This document shows, in pieces, positions 18,176-26,794 of a DNA stretch of 64,000 nt. Each line of letters starts with the position of its first letter. Positions within the stretch are counted from its first letter, which is position 1. The DNA lies in the NCBI RefSeq assembly GCF_001922345.1, contig NZ_CP018812.1, forward strand, positions 2,232,001 to 2,296,000, read 5' to 3'. The position numbers were made by a program, and so were the translations under genes. The notes beneath the pieces were generated by a model. It ran no database searches. It worked only from the letters and a program-made list of their open reading frames with translations, and was not told the origin of the DNA. This DNA comes from Paraburkholderia sp. SOS3 (GTDB taxonomy: Bacteria; Pseudomonadota; Gammaproteobacteria; Burkholderiales; Burkholderiaceae).

Positions 18176-18822
18176 ACCGCAAGCATGTAGCACGCTTTAC
18201 AACGGATCTTTGCCGCCGGTACGGCAACGTTATCGCGTGCGAAGACGCGCAGCGCGGTTGCCGCTTTTGGCGAACGCGTTCTCACGCTTTGACGTGCAGC
18301 GCCGGCGCTCGATCGCTTCCGGCCAGCCGTATCCGGTTATCCCGAGCGTGGCACGCGCTTGACCGCGGCGATCATTCGCGCGCCTCGTTCCAGCGCAACA
18401 TGTGAGCTACCACAGTTACGAGTCGCCGATGCGCTCGATCAGGCGAATGCTGCCATTTCGCTCGCTTCGCCCACTGTCCCCATCGCTCGCTTACTCACTC
18501 GACACCGCGTCGACACCGCGTCGACACCGCCTCGGCGCCGCTTCAGCGCCCTGCGTTGATCCGTCCGTGCAGCGACGTTTCCCCTCCTCGCAAGACCCGA
18601 CTTTTCGCGCACGCCCCCGCCGGGCAAACGAATTGCGTACCGCACTGAATCGATTCGACCCGATGAACTAGAATGATCCCAGCACACCGGTATCAAATGG
18701 ATTGCGGGGCCTCTTTCCGCAATTCGACAGGATCGCAGAACGAGTCGATCCGGTCCGCAAGGCGGCTGCGCGTACGTGGTGAAGACAAGCCCTGAGCAGT
18801 TCACGCTACACAAACCGGCAGG
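18176..18822. other. 647-bp spacer without a supported gene
   Basis: No reading frame here shows homology that I recognise, and short frames on both strands have atypical composition. It contains a short tandem repeat (18500-18532) and an inverted repeat ATTGCGG/CCGCAAT (18701-18707 and 18717-18723, loop 9). The sequence just before the sulfotransferase is presumably its leader and promoter. A TAGAAT hexamer at 18669-18674 resembles a -10 box but has no good -35 partner at 16-18 bp. Confidence 0.5.
18500..18532. repeat. 11-bp tandem repeat, three copies
   Basis: The unit CGACACCGCGT occurs twice exactly (18500-18510, 18511-18521) and a third time with one change (CGACACCGCCT, 18522-18532). 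The next 11 bases, CGGCGCCGCTT, are a more decayed copy. It lies in non-coding sequence and probably reflects replication slippage; no role can be inferred. Confidence 0.8.
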
Positions 18823-20052
18823 ATGCGGGAGGGTACCTTGTTAAAACAATGGATACACAACACGCATAGCATTTCGCGGCTCGCGCTGACGAACTCCCGG
18901 CTTTCCGCAGCCGAATTGCTGTCCTGCGCACGCGCGAAAACGGGCCTGCACGATTTCGGCGCCGAGCCGATCGAGGACGCGCTGGACCAGTTGCAGACGG
19001 CAGTCTATGAGGAAGCGGACCTGAACCTGTTCGGTCGCGTCTCGACACACTGGGACAATCTGCGGCTACTCACGAATCTGCTCATTCTGCGCGACAGGGA
19101 GCTTGCCGATCCCGGCATTCTCGAGCGGCCGATCACGCAACCGGTGTTCGTGCTCGGCATGCCGCGCAGCGGTTCGTCGTTTCTCCACTCGCTGCTCGCC
19201 GAAGACGTCGCCAGCTTTGCGCCGCGCTGCTGGCAGGCCATCTACCCCTATCCGGACCATCCTGCCGCCGGGCGCCGCGCAGGCCCGCGCAAGGTGCAGC
19301 GCCAGTTCGATTTCTTCCATCGGCTCGCGCCCGATCTGCATAACGTCCACCCGTTCACCGCACTGACGCCGCAGGAATGCACGGAGTTCACCGCGCACAG
19401 TTTTCGCAGCCTGCGCTTCGAGACGATTTACCACGTGCCGTCGTACAAACGGTGGGTGCAACAGGCCGGCCACGTTCAGGGGTATCGCACGCACCGGCGC
19501 TTCCTGCAGCATCTGCAGGGGCCGCGCGCGACGCGCTGCGTGCTGAAGTGCCCCGACCACGTGTTCGCGATGGAAGCGCTGCGCGAGGTCTACCCCGACG
19601 CGCGCGTGATCTTCACGCATCGCGATCCGCTGAAGGTGCTGCCGTCGGTCGCGCGGCTAACGGAAGTGCTGCGCAAGCCGTTTGCGCGGCACATCGACCA
19701 GCATGCCATCGGCCAGCAGATCAGCTCCGACTGGGCAAACGGCGCACGACAGATCATCGCGGCCGACGCGCGCGGCCTATGGCCGGACAAGCATGTGTTT
19801 CACGTGCACTACAAGGCGCTCACGGCTGCGCCGCTCGACACGATACGGCAAATTTACGATCACTTCGAGCTCGAGTTCACGGCGGCATATCTCGATCGGC
19901 TGCAGGAGCAGATCGCACGCAAGCCGACCGGCGGCTACGGCAAGAACGTCTACCGCTTCGCCGACTTCGGACTGCGAGCCGAGGAAGAACGCGAACGCTA
20001 TCGCGACTATATGGCGCACTTCGACGTGTCCGAGGAAGTCGCCATTCAGTGA
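18823..20052 (+). CDS. Sulfotransferase family protein (PAPS-dependent type)
   Basis: The 409-residue product carries the 5'-phosphosulfate-binding loop in FVLGMPRSGSSFLHSLL (109-125) and the 3'-phosphate-binding type segment DARVIFTHRDPLKVLPSV, with Arg and Ser placed as in the Sulfotransfer_3 family. It should move sulfate from PAPS to a hydroxyl or amine on an unknown acceptor; no PAPS-synthesis genes are nearby. The ATG at 18823 has AGG too close to it, whereas a TTG at 18838 has GGGAGGG at good spacing, so the true protein may begin at LLKQW, five residues shorter. It seems to be transcribed alone. Confidence 0.85.
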   Translation: MREGTLLKQWIHNTHSISRLALTNSRLSAAELLSCARAKTGLHDFGAEPIEDALDQLQTAVYEEADLNLFGRVSTHWDNLRLLTNLLILRDRELADPGILERPITQPVFVLGMPRSGSSFLHSLLAEDVASFAPRCWQAIYPYPDHPAAGRRAGPRKVQRQFDFFHRLAPDLHNVHPFTALTPQECTEFTAHSFRSLRFETIYHVPSYKRWVQQAGHVQGYRTHRRFLQHLQGPRATRCVLKCPDHVFAMEALREVYPDARVIFTHRDPLKVLPSVARLTEVLRKPFARHIDQHAIGQQISSDWANGARQIIAADARGLWPDKHVFHVHYKALTAAPLDTIRQIYDHFELEFTAAYLDRLQEQIARKPTGGYGKNVYRFADFGLRAEEERERYRDYMAHFDVSEEVAIQ

Positions 20053-20464
20053 TCTGCCGGATGCGGGCTGCCGCCCATGCCGTTCCTCGCTGCCGCGGCG
20101 TTCACCTCCGGTGAGCGCGAACGCGTATCGCGTATCGCGTGGTGCAATCGGCTTGTGCGAACGGATAGTTCGCGGGCCATGCCCATTATCCGAACGTATA
20201 GTCCGTATACCGCGCCGCAAAGCCCGCGCTGCTTCGTTTGATCCAACGTATCGGCAAGCCTGACGCTCGTCGCACCAGAGGCGACGATCGTATCCCTTTA
20301 CGCTTCCCCGCTCCAAAACTAAATTTCACCCATCGCAAGTGCGCAAGCGCGGTTGAGTAGAGCCGAAGCGCATTTCCGATGCTGGATCGAATCACGTTAT
20401 GTGCTGGAAGCGCACCTCACGACCGGCTTCCGACCTCCAACTCACTCGTTAAGGAGTCCAACTA
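20053..20464. promoter_or_regulatory. Intergenic region with two copies of a CGAACGKATAGT element
   Basis: A 412-bp gene-free spacer upstream of a DUF4148 gene. CGAACGGATAGT (20158-20169) and CGAACGTATAGT (20191-20202) are the same 12-mer with one difference, spaced 33 bp start to start, about three helical turns. The first lies in a palindrome GCGAAC-GGATA-GTTCGC (20157-20173), and the second overlaps GTATA-GTCCG-TATAC (20196-20210). This looks like a paired operator, for instance of TetR type; the regulator is not in the window. Nothing else was recognised in the spacer. Confidence 0.4.
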
Positions 20465-20803
20465 ATGAACAAGCTCACTGTTGCCGCCATGCTCGCCGCT
20501 ACCTTGCTCGCCGGTCCGATCGTGGCTCACGCGCAAACAACCGATCCGGTCACGCGCGCTGAAGTACGTGCCGATCTGGTTCGCGTCGAACAGGCGGGAT
20601 ACAACCCGTCGACCGGCGAAGACGTGCACTACCCGGCCGACATTCAGGCTGCCGATGCAAAGATCGGCGCCCAGCAGGACTCCTCGTACGGCGGCGTTGC
20701 GCAAGGCACGTCCGCAACGGGTTCCAGCATGCACCGGCACGCGCCGATGCATTCGAACTGTGTCGGCCCGGTCAGCTTCTGCAACATCTATTTCGGCAGC
20801 TGA
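20465..20803 (+). CDS. DUF4148 secreted small protein (copy 1)
   Basis: A 112-residue exported protein with signal peptide 1-23 (cleavage after AHA). The mature start carries the DUF4148 signature DPVTRAEVRADLVRVEQAGY followed by NPSTGEDVHYPADIQAADAK. This family is expanded in Burkholderiaceae and its function is unknown. ATG 20465 follows AAGGAG at ideal spacing. Unlike the other two copies in the window it ends in a segment with two cysteines (NCVGPVSFCNIYFGS), which could form a periplasmic disulfide. The gene is alone, with a long leader containing paired repeat elements. Confidence 0.88.
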   Translation: MNKLTVAAMLAATLLAGPIVAHAQTTDPVTRAEVRADLVRVEQAGYNPSTGEDVHYPADIQAADAKIGAQQDSSYGGVAQGTSATGSSMHRHAPMHSNCVGPVSFCNIYFGS

Positions 20804-20953
20804 GCGCGGCCGCGGCAGGTGGCGACAATGATCGAGGATGCGGCAAAGCATGCGCAACAGTAGGGCTCTGCATTGCAGCGCCCCGCTGTCTGCGTTAAGG
20901 TGGCTCTGATCGTGCCGTTGCGCACCGTGCGCAATGGCGCCTGGAGACTGCCC

Positions 20954-23512
20954 ATGGCCGACACCGACAACGAAATCCGCCCGCTCGACCACGCCATCGC
21001 GCCCCAACAGTTTTCTCTCGACGTGCTGCTCGAAAAGTACGCGAAAGGCGACGAGCGCAATGCGGACGATGTTTACCGCCGCGTCGCGCGCGGCGTGGCG
21101 ATGGCCGAACCCGAAGCATTGCGCGCGCAGATCGAAGAGCGTTTCGCCGACAACCTGCGGCACGGCGCGCTGGGCGCGGGCCGCATCATGAGCGCGGCCG
21201 GCACCGGCATCGCGGCGACGCTTATCAATTGCTTCGTGCAGCCGGTTGGCGACAGCATTCAGGGCGTCGACGAAGAAGGCCTGCCCGGCATTTATGTTGC
21301 GCTGCTGCAGGCGGCCGAAACGATGCGGCGCGGCGGCGGCGTCGGCTACAACTTCTCGGCGATCCGCCCGCGCGGCGCGCGCGTGCATACAACGAGTTCA
21401 TCGGCCTCCGGCCCGTGCAGCTATATCGATGTGTTCGACGCCTCGTGCCGCACGGTCGAAAGCGCCGGCTCGCGGCGCGGCGCGCAAATGGCCGTGCTCG
21501 ATTGCTCGCACCCGGATCTGCTCGATTTTATCGAAGCGAAGCATTCGAAGGGACGCTGGAACAACTTCAACGTATCCGTGGCCGTCACCGACGCATTCAT
21601 GCAAGCCGTCGAAAACGACCTTCCGTGGCAGCTCGTGCATCGCGCGGAACCGTCGCCGTCGATGCGCGCATCGGGCGACATGCGCCAGCGCGCCGACGGC
21701 CTGTGGGTATATAGCGAGCATCGCGCGCGCGACATCTGGAACAGGATCATGCGCTCGACCTACGATGTCGCCGAGCCCGGCATCGTATTCATGTCGCGCA
21801 TGAACGACGACAACAATCTGCGCGCGATCGAATCGATCCGCGCGACGAATCCGTGCGGCGAACAACCGCTGCCGTCGTACGGTTGCTGCAATCTCGGACC
21901 GCTCAATCTCACGCGCTTCGTCGCCGATCCGTTCGCGCAGATGCAAGGCCGCACGCCATCCTTCGACTGGGACGCGCTCGCCGCGCGCACGCGCACGCAG
22001 GTGCGCTTTCTCGACGACGTGCTCGACGTCACGCTGTGGCCGCTCGAGGAGCAATACGCCGAGTCGCGCGCAAAGCGCCGCATCGGCGTCGGCTTCACGG
22101 GCCTCGGCGACACGCTCGTCATGCTCGGCCTGCGTTACGACTCGGCCGAAGGCCGCGAATTCGCGGCGAAAGTCGCGCGCCTGATGCGCGACGAAGCGTA
22201 TCGCGCATCGGTCGAACTCGCGCGCGAACGCGGTGCGTTTCCGCGCTTCGATGCCGCGCAGTATCTCGAGGTAGGCACGTTCGCATCGCGTCTGCCCGAC
22301 GATGCGAAAGATGCGATCCGCAAGCACGGCATTCGCAACAGCCACCTGCTGTCGATCGCGCCGACCGGCACAGTCAGCCTTGCGTTCGCGGACAACGCGT
22401 CGAACGGCATCGAACCCGCGTTTTCCTGGACGTATACGCGAATGAAAGTGATGCCCGACGGCAGCCGCGCGTCGTTCGCGGTGGAAGACCACGCGTACCG
22501 GCTCTATCGCGAACTCGGCGGCGACGTCGAGCGCTTGCCCGGCTACTTCGTGAGCGCCCTCGACATGTCCGCGCGCGATCACCTCGACATGATGGCCGCA
22601 GTGCAGCCCTATATCGACACGTCGATTTCCAAAACCGTCAACGTGCCTGCCGATTACCCGTTCGAAGCATTCGAAAGCCTTTATTTCGACGCATGGAAAG
22701 GCGGCCTCAAGGGTCTCGCGACCTATCGGCCGAACGAAACGCTCGGCGCGGTGCTGTCGGTCGACACGCCGCAACCGGCCGATGCGATCGGCGAGACCGG
22801 CCTCGACCCGCTGCGAATCGCCATCGATCATCGGCCCAAGGGCGAAATGCCCGCGATCATCGAGAAAGTCGAATACCTGACGCAGGCGGGCAAGAAGTCA
22901 CTGTACCTCGCGGTGTCGTTCATGGAAGTGACGGGACGCATCGGCGGTGCCGACGTGACGATCGAGCGGCCAATCGAATTCTTTATCCCGGCCGGCCAGC
23001 GCGACGAATCGCAGCAATGGATCACCGCGACCATGCGCTCGCTGTCGCTGGCCGCGCGCGGCGGCTTCGTCGCACGCAATCTGCAGGATCTGCGTAAGGT
23101 TTCATGGGACCGAGGCCAGGTGCGCCTCGGCGACGTGCAACGTGTCGACGGCACGCGCTCGCCGCGCTGGCACGACTCGGAAGTCGCGGCGCTCGCCTAT
23201 GCGTTGCAGCAGATTCTGCACCGGCGCGGCTTCCTCGATGCCGAGGGCAATCAGGTGCCGTCGCGGCTGCTCGCGCGTCTGCCGCATACGCACGGATTGC
23301 CTTTACCGATTTCGGCGAATCTGAACGCGCAACAACAGCAACATCAAGCGGCCGCGGCGGACGAAGCGCGACAACCGCAAGACGAGCCCGCGCTGCACGG
23401 CTTGCGTTCGATGCACGGCCGCCAATGCGGCACCTGCGGTGCGAACGCGGTGATTCGCAAGGACGGCTGCGACTTTTGCACCGCGTGCGGCGAAATTGGT
23501 GCATGCGGGTAA
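20954..23512 (+). CDS. nrdJ: Adenosylcobalamin-dependent (class II) ribonucleotide reductase
   Basis: This 852-residue enzyme reduces ribonucleotides to deoxyribonucleotides using adenosylcobalamin, without oxygen or a separate radical subunit. The active-site segment NPCGEQPLPSYGCCNLG (299-315) has thiyl-radical Cys301 and Glu303, and Cys93 (INCF) is the first redox cysteine. The barrel motif GVGFTGLGDTLVMLGLRYDS follows, and the C-terminus ends in a zinc-ribbon-like CGTCG...CDFCTACGEIGACG. GGAG lies at proper distance before ATG 20954; the frame extends further upstream without homology. No cobalamin riboswitch is visible in the 150-bp leader. Class II enzymes let the cell make DNA precursors at low oxygen. 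Confidence 0.93.
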   Translation: MADTDNEIRPLDHAIAPQQFSLDVLLEKYAKGDERNADDVYRRVARGVAMAEPEALRAQIEERFADNLRHGALGAGRIMSAAGTGIAATLINCFVQPVGDSIQGVDEEGLPGIYVALLQAAETMRRGGGVGYNFSAIRPRGARVHTTSSSASGPCSYIDVFDASCRTVESAGSRRGAQMAVLDCSHPDLLDFIEAKHSKGRWNNFNVSVAVTDAFMQAVENDLPWQLVHRAEPSPSMRASGDMRQRADGLWVYSEHRARDIWNRIMRSTYDVAEPGIVFMSRMNDDNNLRAIESIRATNPCGEQPLPSYGCCNLGPLNLTRFVADPFAQMQGRTPSFDWDALAARTRTQVRFLDDVLDVTLWPLEEQYAESRAKRRIGVGFTGLGDTLVMLGLRYDSAEGREFAAKVARLMRDEAYRASVELARERGAFPRFDAAQYLEVGTFASRLPDDAKDAIRKHGIRNSHLLSIAPTGTVSLAFADNASNGIEPAFSWTYTRMKVMPDGSRASFAVEDHAYRLYRELGGDVERLPGYFVSALDMSARDHLDMMAAVQPYIDTSISKTVNVPADYPFEAFESLYFDAWKGGLKGLATYRPNETLGAVLSVDTPQPADAIGETGLDPLRIAIDHRPKGEMPAIIEKVEYLTQAGKKSLYLAVSFMEVTGRIGGADVTIERPIEFFIPAGQRDESQQWITATMRSLSLAARGGFVARNLQDLRKVSWDRGQVRLGDVQRVDGTRSPRWHDSEVAALAYALQQILHRRGFLDAEGNQVPSRLLARLPHTHGLPLPISANLNAQQQQHQAAAADEARQPQDEPALHGLRSMHGRQCGTCGANAVIRKDGCDFCTACGEIGACG

Positions 23513-23738
23513 TGCCGACTCAACCCGGCGCCCGGCCGGGCCGTTAACCCAGGCCGTTAACCAAGCCTTTAAGCAGGCCGCCAACCCGGCCGTCCCTCAA
23601 ACGCAACGCCCGTTGTTGCCGAACGTGCACATCGCGGCGTTGCCGTCAGCTTGCGCGGGTACAATACCGCGTCGTCTCCACTCAACGGACAGTATCCCGC
23701 CGCGACCGGCGCGGGCCAAGCCTAGTCGTCACGCGACC

Positions 23739-25355
23739 ATGTACGATCCGTCGAACTCCGCTGAGGGGAAATTCTCCGAGCCGCAAGAAGAAGCGAGCGT
23801 CAAGCGCAACGTCGCGCCGCGCCTTGCGCTCGCCATTGCCGCGCTCTGTTGTCTTGGCGTCACGGCAGGCGCCGTGCTTTGGGGCGAACACTACGCGGAC
23901 CACGAAGTCGCGGAGCGCGAAAGCCTGATCGGCCATGACATGGTGGAGTCGCTCGACCGCATGTTAACGAGCGTGCGGAACGGACGCCGCGACGCGTTAC
24001 GCGAACTGGTCGGCGAACGCTGCGCGAAAATCTCGCTGCAACTCTCCGAGTTCGAAACCTACGTCCAGTATGTGCGTTCGATCAACCTCGTCGATAACGA
24101 CCAGCTCTATTGCTCGTCGTCGATGGGTCCGTTGAGCGTGCCGCTCTCGTCGTATGTGCCGCGCGGCACACCCGACTCGCACGGCGTGATCGTCAATCTG
24201 CTTGCGGGCACACCGTTTCAGCCCGGCACGCCGGTTATTTCGATGTACGAACCCACAGGCGACGGCGCAGGCGTGCAATACACGATCGAAGGCGCCTATG
24301 TGGCCGATGCGCTTTCACACGGCATACGCTATGGCGCGCAACAGGTCTTTCTGTCGATGCCGGGCTCGGGCGTGCTCAACGACAAAGGCGAATTCGTCCC
24401 GGCGATCAAAACGCCAGGCAGGATCGGCACGCGCGTCTATTCGACGCAATGGCCGTTCTCGATCGCGGTGCTCGCATCGGCCGCGCTCGCCACGCAGATG
24501 CACTGGCGCTACGGGCTGCTGTTCGGCGCGCTCGCGATTCTGTTCGACCTGCTGATCGCGGCGATTGCCCTGCTCGCACTGGCGCCGCAGCGCCAGTTGC
24601 TCGCCGCGGTACGGCGCGGCTTGCGGCTCGGACAACTGCATGTCGTCTATCAGCCCGTGGTCGAGATCGAGACGCGGCGCATCGTCGGCGTCGAAGCGCT
24701 GATTCGCTGGACGCATCCGCGCTGGGGCTCGGTCAGCCCGTCGGTGTTCATGACGCAGGTCGAACGCAGCCCGCTGCTCGCCCAGATCACGCGTTTCGCG
24801 CTGCGCACCGCCGCTGCCGATATCGCGCAGAAAACCGCGATCCGGCCACTGCGCGTCGCGGTCAACGTCGCGCCGATGGATTTGCAGCGCAAAGACTTCG
24901 TGGCCGATGTTCTGGCGGTGAGCGATGCGCTTCCGCCAGGCGTTACGCTGATTCTCGAATTGACCGAACGCTTTCTGCTTGCAAGGCAGCCGCGCACGCA
25001 AGCCATTTTCGATGTATTGAAAGCGCGCGGCGTGCAGTTCGCGATCGACGACTTCGGCACGCAGCACAGCAATCTTGATCTGCTCGGCCGCTTTCCTTTC
25101 GATTACGTGAAGATCGACGGCCAGTTCGTACGGCAGATCGACAAAGGCGGCACCGCGCTGATCAAGGCCATTGCCGCCGTCGCCAGACACTTCGGCATGG
25201 AAGTGATCGCCGAAGGCGTCGAAACCGAAGCACAGCATGCGGCGCTGCGCGAGCTCGGCGTGCCGTTCGGCCAAGGCTTTCTCTATCAACGCCCGGTCGG
25301 CGCGAGCGAGCTTTCCGTCGAAAAAGAACCGGGTTTGGCCGCCACCGGTCTTTGA
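23739..25355 (+). CDS. Cyclic-di-GMP phosphodiesterase with CSS-motif sensor (CSS-EAL)
   Basis: The product has 538 residues: membrane segment about 26-47, a periplasmic CSS domain (about 50-235) with the CSS motif at 125-127 and another cysteine at 95, a second membrane region (about 241-282), and an EAL domain (290-525). Catalytic residues are present: E319 in EAL, N376, E407 in ELTE, D437/D438, K458, E492 in EGVE, and QGF near 512. It should hydrolyse c-di-GMP, with the periplasmic cysteines sensing redox state through Dsb proteins as in E. coli PdeC-like enzymes. ATG 23739 was chosen because upstream frame lacks homology. Confidence 0.9.
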   Translation: MYDPSNSAEGKFSEPQEEASVKRNVAPRLALAIAALCCLGVTAGAVLWGEHYADHEVAERESLIGHDMVESLDRMLTSVRNGRRDALRELVGERCAKISLQLSEFETYVQYVRSINLVDNDQLYCSSSMGPLSVPLSSYVPRGTPDSHGVIVNLLAGTPFQPGTPVISMYEPTGDGAGVQYTIEGAYVADALSHGIRYGAQQVFLSMPGSGVLNDKGEFVPAIKTPGRIGTRVYSTQWPFSIAVLASAALATQMHWRYGLLFGALAILFDLLIAAIALLALAPQRQLLAAVRRGLRLGQLHVVYQPVVEIETRRIVGVEALIRWTHPRWGSVSPSVFMTQVERSPLLAQITRFALRTAAADIAQKTAIRPLRVAVNVAPMDLQRKDFVADVLAVSDALPPGVTLILELTERFLLARQPRTQAIFDVLKARGVQFAIDDFGTQHSNLDLLGRFPFDYVKIDGQFVRQIDKGGTALIKAIAAVARHFGMEVIAEGVETEAQHAALRELGVPFGQGFLYQRPVGASELSVEKEPGLAATGL

Positions 25356-25599
25356 CCGGGCGTTCGCTCGACCTGCGCCAAAGCGCATCGACGACGGGAA
25401 TAGTCGATCCCGTACTCGCGGCGAATTTTCCTCATCGAAAAAATTACAGCCATTTCGCCTATAGTGACAGCGGGCTCGAAGGCTGCGATCACCGCAAGCG
25501 CAGCAACGACGCCTTACACAATGCTTTGGTATCGAAAGCGATACGCGAGGCATCACACAACTGTCAAATCAATCCTCTGAACACGGAGACTGTCAGATC

Positions 25600-26658
25600 A
25601 TGGAATACCGTCAGCTTGGCCGCTCGGGCCTCATGGTGTCGACCATCACGCTCGGCACGATGACAATGGGCGGCAAGGGCAAATTCGCGAGCGTCGGCGA
25701 CGTCGGCCTCGACGAAGCGCGCCGGCAAATCGATCTGTGCCTCGATGCCGGGGTCAATCTGATCGATACCGCCGATGTCTATTCCGATGGCGCGTCCGAG
25801 GAGATCGTCGGCGCCGCGCTTGGCGGCAAGCGCAAGAACGGCGTGCTGATCGCGTCGAAGGCGCGCTTTGCGATGGGCGACGGCCCGAACGATCGCGGGC
25901 TGTCGCGCTATCACCTCGTGCGCGCATGCGAGGCGAGCCTGAAGCGCCTGAACACCGACGTCATCGACCTCTACCAGGTGCACGAGTGGGACGGCATCAC
26001 GCCGCTCGAAGAAACGCTCGAAGCGCTGGACCTGCTCGTGCGGCAAGGCAAGATCCGCTATGTGGGATGCTCGAACTATTCGGGCTGGCATCTGATGAAG
26101 GCGCTGCATATCAGCGAGCGCGACCGCTTGCCGCGCTTTATCAGCCAACAGATCCACTACACGCTCGAAGCGCGCGAAGCCGAATATGAACTCGCGCCGA
26201 TCGCGCAGGATCAGGGGCTCGGCATTCTGGTCTGGAGTCCGCTTGCGGGCGGCTTGCTCTCAGGCAAGCACCGCCGCGATACGACGCCCGAGGGCACGCG
26301 CCAGCTCGCGGGCTGGACCGAACCGCCGATCCGCGACGCGCAACGGCTGTGGAATATCGTCGACGTGCTCGTCGACGTCGCGGCCGAGCACGACGTGTCG
26401 GGCGCGCAGGTCGCGCTCGCGTGGCTGCTAGGACGCCCGGCGGTTTCGTCGGTGGTCATCGGCGGGCGCAACCACGATCAGCTGCGCGACAACCTCGCCG
26501 CGGCGAATCTCAAGCTCACCGCCGAACAGCGCGCGCGTCTGGACGAGGTGAGCCTGCCGCCGCTCATCTATCCGTACTGGCATCAGACGTGGACAGCGAG
26601 CGAACGGCTCGGTCCGGCCGACCTGTCGCTGATCGGCCCGCATCTGCGGAAGGCTTAG
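25600..26658 (+). CDS. Aldo/keto reductase
   Basis: The product has 352 residues and the (beta/alpha)8 fold of the AKR superfamily, close to the YajO/Tas-like group. The catalytic tetrad is recognisable: Asp56 in LIDTADVYSDG, Tyr61, Lys87 in ASKARF and the histidine of YQVHEWDG near 129. The C-terminal NADPH-binding part includes SSVVIGGRNHDQLRDNL. It reduces aldehydes or ketones, but the physiological substrate is unknown. GGAG lies 11 bases before ATG 25600. A strong hairpin downstream (26719-26749) may end its transcript. It is likely a single-gene unit. Confidence 0.9.
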   Translation: MEYRQLGRSGLMVSTITLGTMTMGGKGKFASVGDVGLDEARRQIDLCLDAGVNLIDTADVYSDGASEEIVGAALGGKRKNGVLIASKARFAMGDGPNDRGLSRYHLVRACEASLKRLNTDVIDLYQVHEWDGITPLEETLEALDLLVRQGKIRYVGCSNYSGWHLMKALHISERDRLPRFISQQIHYTLEAREAEYELAPIAQDQGLGILVWSPLAGGLLSGKHRRDTTPEGTRQLAGWTEPPIRDAQRLWNIVDVLVDVAAEHDVSGAQVALAWLLGRPAVSSVVIGGRNHDQLRDNLAAANLKLTAEQRARLDEVSLPPLIYPYWHQTWTASERLGPADLSLIGPHLRKA

Positions 26659-26718
26659 CTTCGCTAGCGGCGCCTACCGTTCCGCATCGGTCCGCATCGG
26701 TCCGCACAGGCCTGGCAC

Positions 26719-26749
26719 GGGCCTGCATCGCGATTGACGATGCAGGCCC
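26719..26749 (+). terminator. Perfect 12-bp-stem hairpin between aldo/keto reductase and xthA
   Basis: GGGCCTGCATCG (26719-26730) pairs exactly with CGATGCAGGCCC (26738-26749) around the loop CGATTGA. No T-run follows, so it is not a textbook intrinsic terminator, but such a stem at a gene end often stops transcription or protects the 3' end. Just upstream, TCCGCATCGG is repeated at about 26681-26700. Confidence 0.45.
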
Positions 26750-26794
26750 ATCGAGCGCATCGTACAGGCATGGCACTTGCAACGATGCGCTCTC

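Noticed and set aside
18439..18813. 125-codon minus-strand frame in the spacer before the sulfotransferase
   Set aside because: Composition is atypical, it runs over the tandem repeat, and no domain or start signal is seen.
20806..20953. Cobalamin riboswitch ahead of the class II reductase
   Set aside because: The 150-bp leader has no B12-box-like conserved core and is too short for a full riboswitch.
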